NCBI GenBank assembly: GCA_900547595.1
Contig: URHE01000085.1
Span: 1-7,545 of the forward strand
Source: an uncultured Desulfovibrio sp.
GTDB lineage: Bacteria > Desulfobacterota > Desulfovibrionia > Desulfovibrionales > Desulfovibrionaceae
Direction: 5' to 3'
Length of the DNA: 7,545 nucleotides
Below, piece by piece: positions 5,523 to 7,545 of the stretch. Both the position numbers and the translations under genes were made by a program. The first letter of the stretch is position 1. Each line of letters opens with the position of its first letter. Below the pieces are notes generated by a model. That model had not been told where the DNA came from, did not search any database, and was given only the letters and a program-made list of their open reading frames with translations.

Positions 5523-6125
5523 TCAGGCGTCAGGCGTGGAACCGCGTTGCGCCTCGGGGGCGCGCTGGCGCACCAGACGTTGCATCCAGGTGCGCAATTG
5601 TTCCAGGTCCTCCTGCTGGGTTTTTTCCGAGGTCTGGAGCAGCAGCCGCAGGGTCTCCAGGTCCGTGCGCAGGCGCTCCTGCCGGCGTCCGAGGTCGGAG
5701 GCCGTGTCCCCCTGCGGGGGCATGCGTTCCAGAAACAGGCGCATGAGTTCTGCAATAAGCTCAAGCGCGTGGGTCTGCCGTTCCAGCAGGTGGAGCGCCC
5801 CGGCGGAGAGCAGGTTCTCCCCGGCAGCCGCCGCCGGGCGGCAGGCATGTTCGTTGCTGACGGCCAGCGCATTGCGGGGAAAGCGGCTTTCCAGCGCGGT
5901 CTCCACCGCCGCCGCGGTGCGGGACCTCTGCATTTCCTCAAGAATGGCCGCGATGACCTCAAGCGTTTCCCCGCGGTAGCGGCGGCGACGTCCTTCTCCC
6001 ACGCTGGGGATGAACGCGGAAAAGCGCTTGCAGTAATACCGCGTTGTGGATTCGGGCAGAGAAAAGTGCCGGGAAATATCCGCAATGCTCAACAGGCTGT
6101 CGTCCGTCAGCGCCTTGTCGGCCAT
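5523..6125 (-). CDS. MerR-type winged-HTH protein with coiled-coil C-terminus
   Basis: A 200-residue protein. Residues 11-52 (LLSIADISRHFSLPESTTRYY to RRRRYRG) match the MerR-type helix-turn-helix plus wing, with the RRRRY strand typical of the wing. There is no metal-binding Cys cluster or recognisable drug/effector domain. Instead, residues ~100-190 are rich in Leu, Glu, Arg and Gln in heptad-like patterns, suggesting a coiled coil for dimerisation. It could be a transcription regulator or a structural DNA-binding protein; the target is unknown. The ATG at 6125 has a strong AAGGGGG site (6131-6137 on the complementary strand) 5 nt upstream. The nlpC-like gene lies upstream on the same strand but is separated by a terminator (6208-6237), so this gene probably has its own promoter between the two. 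Confidence 0.8.
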   Translation of the reverse strand: MADKALTDDSLLSIADISRHFSLPESTTRYYCKRFSAFIPSVGEGRRRRYRGETLEVIAAILEEMQRSRTAAAVETALESRFPRNALAVSNEHACRPAAAAGENLLSAGALHLLERQTHALELIAELMRLFLERMPPQGDTASDLGRRQERLRTDLETLRLLLQTSEKTQQEDLEQLRTWMQRLVRQRAPEAQRGSTPDA

Positions 6126-6159
6126 GGGAACCCCCTTGGCGCGTTCCGCCTGCGGGCGG

Positions 6160-6178
6160 GGGACGCGCTTCGCGTCTC
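6160..6178. repeat. Tight hairpin upstream of the MerR-type gene
   Basis: GACGCG (6162-6167), a CTT loop, and CGCGTC (6171-6176) form a perfect 6-bp stem. It extends to 8 bp with one G-U wobble. It lies 35-53 bp before the MerR-type start. On the plus strand a T-run (6183-6188) follows six bases after the stem, so it might weakly stop plus-strand readthrough. As an inverted repeat it could also be an autoregulatory operator. Confidence 0.4.
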
Positions 6179-6207
6179 AAGATTTTTTAGAGATAGGGCA
6201 AGGGCGT

Positions 6208-6237
6208 AAAAAAAGCAAGGCCGCAAGTTGCGCGGCC
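6208..6237 (-). terminator. Rho-independent terminator after the NlpC/P60 gene
   Basis: Read on the minus strand, GGCCGC (6232-6237) and GCGGCC (6219-6224) form a perfect 6-bp GC stem with a 7-nt loop. TTGC and seven consecutive T follow (6208-6214). It lies 78 bp beyond the stop codon of the NlpC/P60 gene and upstream of the MerR-type gene, so it should separate the two transcripts. Confidence 0.65.
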
Positions 6238-6314
6238 AGAGGAAGGACTGCTGTCGGAAACGCCGTGGCGCCCAGCCGGGCGGACCGGCATGGGCATCGC
6301 GCCTGGCGGGGCCC

Positions 6315-6815
6315 TCAGCGCACGACGCGGCGAACGGCAATGAGCTTGCTTTTCCAGTACGGAATGTTCAGGCTTTCCATCCGCACGCGCTCACCCTTGC
6401 GCGGACTGTGGATGAAGGAGCCGCCGCCCGCATAGAGGCCGGTATGCAGCCCGCGCGGGCTGTTTCCCGTGCGGAAGACCACGATGTCTCCCGGTCTGGG
6501 ACGCGCCTTGGGTACGGCCTGCCCGGCGCGGGCCTGGTCGGTGGTGATCCGGGGGACCTTGACGCCGTGCTGGCGGTAGGCCCACCAGATGAGCCCGGAG
6601 CAGTCAAAGCCCTTTTGCGGCGAGGCGCCGCCCGAACGATACTGCTTGCCCATCTGGCTGTAGGCTGTTCTGACCACCTTGTGCGCCTTGATGGAGGAGG
6701 GGCCGCCGTCCACGGTTTTCTGGCCGAAAAAGCCGCAGCCGCCCAGCAACAGGAGGGCAAGCAGCGGTGGCAGACAACGCCACAGGCGGGGGCGTACCGG
6801 CAATGAGCAGCGCAT
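6315..6815 (-). CDS. NlpC/P60-family lipoprotein, peptidoglycan endopeptidase (MepS/Spr-like)
   Basis: A 166-residue lipoprotein that should cleave peptide cross-links or stems in peptidoglycan from the membrane-anchored side of the periplasm. Residues 1-27 are a lipoprotein signal: Arg-rich start, Leu-rich core, and lipobox LGGC with lipidated Cys27. The NlpC/P60 domain covers ~45-160. The nucleophile is Cys72 in FDCSGLIWW, the general-base His124 is in GLHTGLYAG, and His136 is in FIHSP. This Cys-His-His set and its spacing (52 and 12 residues) closely match E. coli MepS (Cys68, His119, His131). PRPGDIVVFR (106-115) is also typical. The ATG at 6815 is chosen because it starts the signal peptide and has GGAAG 5 nt upstream. 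The frame is open to 6956, but those residues would precede the signal. An intrinsic terminator follows. It reads divergently from the small gene at 7204. Confidence 0.93.
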   Translation of the reverse strand: MRCSLPVRPRLWRCLPPLLALLLLGGCGFFGQKTVDGGPSSIKAHKVVRTAYSQMGKQYRSGGASPQKGFDCSGLIWWAYRQHGVKVPRITTDQARAGQAVPKARPRPGDIVVFRTGNSPRGLHTGLYAGGGSFIHSPRKGERVRMESLNIPYWKSKLIAVRRVVR

Positions 6816-7203
6816 GACACTTCCGCATGGCTTGAGAGTCGCACGGGCGAATATGCCCCGGCGGGGCTGTTCCCTGTCCTGTCTATCGGCAGAAGAAAAA
6901 AAAACTTGAGCGGGGCGGGCGCGGCGGCGACATTTCCGGCGGCGTGATGTCCGCAATGCGTTCAGTGCCGGTTTGGCGGGATGCCGTGTCGTGTTTCAGG
7001 GGAAAATCGGGAGAATCCCCGCAGACAACGGCACGCCTTCCGCAAGCGCGTTGCGCCGCTTCGCGGAGAGCGGCGGCGAAGGCGGCGCGCGCGAGGCGTC
7101 CGCGACGGGGACGGGAGGGGCGCAAGAGGCGCGCTGTCTTGCTTTGCGACGAAGAACACGGTATGAAGAAAAAAATTTTTTTGTTGCAGAGGCGCTAGCG
7201 GAT
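6816..7203. other. 388-bp divergent intergenic region with several hairpins, no supported gene
   Basis: This separates the NlpC/P60 gene (minus) from the small gene at 7204 (plus). It contains a perfect 5-bp hairpin GCCCC-GGC-GGGGC (6855-6867), a nine-base A-run at 6896-6904, and GGGGA/TCCCC pairing (6999-7003 with 7016-7020). Farther right are CGCAA/TTGCG (7041-7045 with 7051-7055) and GCCGCT/AGCGGC (7055-7060 with 7069-7074). I recognise no known riboswitch. A weak promoter for the plus-strand gene is possible at TTGCTT (7139-7144) and TATGAA (7162-7167), 17 bp apart. The open frames here are Arg/Ala-rich products of GC bias with no family resemblance. Confidence 0.5.
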
Positions 7204-7461
7204 ATGAGCAAGAGTCCCGTAACAGTCAGAGGCTATGTGACGAGCCTTCCGCGCTCGATGGATGCGCATCAGGCGAGCGTGGCCATCATCCAGGACGGCG
7301 TCGAGTACCGCATCCTCCCGCGCGGCGCGGGGGTGGACCTTGATGATGAAGTCAATGTGGCTGTGGAGGCCACGGGCCTGGTCGAGGACGTGGACGGCAC
7401 GCTCTACCTGGCCGTTCGCGGGTACAAGGCGCTGGAAGACGCCGCCTGGGTGGACGACTAG
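7204..7461 (+). CDS. Small acidic beta-rich protein of unknown function
   Basis: An 85-residue protein that I cannot assign to a named family. It starts at the ATG at 7204; AGAGG at 7188-7192, 11 nt upstream, is only a fair ribosome site. The frame is open upstream to 6973, but that extension is low-complexity Arg/Ala sequence. The protein alternates short predicted strands with turns: VTVRGYVTSLP, ASVAIIQDGVEYRILPRGAG, VNVAVEATGLVEDVDGTLYLAVRGYKAL. This resembles a small OB- or SH3-like barrel. It is acidic overall, with many Asp/Glu near its C-terminus (LEDAAWVDD). There is no signal peptide, Cys or membrane segment, so it should be cytoplasmic. Balanced, non-repetitive composition argues that it is a real gene. 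A nucleic-acid- or protein-binding role is only a guess from the shape. Confidence 0.72.
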   Translation: MSKSPVTVRGYVTSLPRSMDAHQASVAIIQDGVEYRILPRGAGVDLDDEVNVAVEATGLVEDVDGTLYLAVRGYKALEDAAWVDD

Positions 7462-7494
7462 GCTCAGACCTCATTAAACTCCGTTATGGCTTCT

Positions 7495-7523
7495 CCAGTG
7501 CGGAAAAGAGGTTTTTCCGCTGG
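7495..7523. repeat. Hairpin downstream of the small gene
   Basis: GCGGAAAA (7500-7507) and TTTTCCGC (7513-7520) are perfect 8-bp complements with a GAGGT loop. CCA (7495-7497) and TGG (7521-7523) extend it past a 2-nt bulge. No T-run follows, and the AT pairs are next to the loop rather than after the stem, so it is not a standard intrinsic terminator. CCGCT (7517-7521) can alternatively pair with AGCGG (7532-7536). Confidence 0.5.
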
Positions 7524-7545
7524 CCGCCCGAAGCGGAGCGAAGGG

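Noticed and set aside
6960..7075. Possible riboswitch (cobalamin- or Moco-like) suggested by GGGGA/TCCCC and GC-rich stems
   Set aside because: None of the conserved core boxes of these classes could be lined up, and the downstream gene has no matching function. Kept only as generic hairpins.
6944..7198. Possible 84-codon plus-strand gene in the divergent gap
   Set aside because: The product is low-complexity Arg/Ala sequence with no ribosome site or family resemblance; it looks like GC-rich intergenic DNA.

Overview
This GC-rich window (roughly two-thirds G+C) looks like ordinary bacterial chromosome from a Gram-negative, most plausibly a Desulfovibrio-like member of the Desulfovibrionaceae. 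That placement is inference. It rests on base composition, a chromosomal parABS locus with canonical parS sites, an exported DsbA-like protein and a lipoprotein cell-wall hydrolase (periplasm implied), and the style of the small conserved proteins. There are no insertion sequences, integrases, CRISPR repeats, tRNAs or rRNAs.

Layout. (1) 1-743, plus: C-terminal part of an RsmB/NOP-family RNA m5C methyltransferase, running in from the left edge. (2) 758-794: nested palindrome in the gap between two convergent genes. (3) 813-1730, minus: parB. (4) 1731-1928: divergent intergenic region with a perfect 9-bp inverted repeat and a plausible sigma70 promoter. (5) 1929-2318, plus: small two-CxxC zinc-ribbon protein, lying between parB and parA on the opposite strand and overlapping the 3' end of parA by 34 bp. 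(6) 2285-3106, minus: parA. (7) 3107-3657: long intergenic region with two perfect parS sites, a degenerate third half-site and a plausible parA promoter. (8) 3658-4467, plus: secreted DsbA-like thiol-disulfide protein. (9) 4653-5462, plus: PhzF-family isomerase. (10) 5523-6125, minus: MerR-type HTH protein with a coiled-coil tail. (11) 6208-6237: intrinsic terminator. (12) 6315-6815, minus: NlpC/P60 lipoprotein peptidase. (13) 6816-7203: 388-bp divergent gap with hairpins but no recognised gene. (14) 7204-7461, plus: small conserved-looking protein of unknown function, followed by a hairpin.

How it fits together. The core is a chromosome-segregation module: ParA (ATPase), ParB (CTPase/DNA clamp) and the parS loading sites. 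parA and parB are not a simple operon here, because a divergently read zinc-ribbon gene separates them by 554 bp. The parS pair lies in the predicted parA leader, so ParB loading could also affect parA expression. The flanking genes are individually recognisable housekeeping or envelope functions (rRNA methylation, disulfide chemistry, peptidoglycan cleavage) with no shared pathway visible. The least explained parts are the zinc-ribbon gene inside the par locus and the 85-residue protein at the right end with its long leader. I do not see clear evidence of an entirely new multi-gene system.
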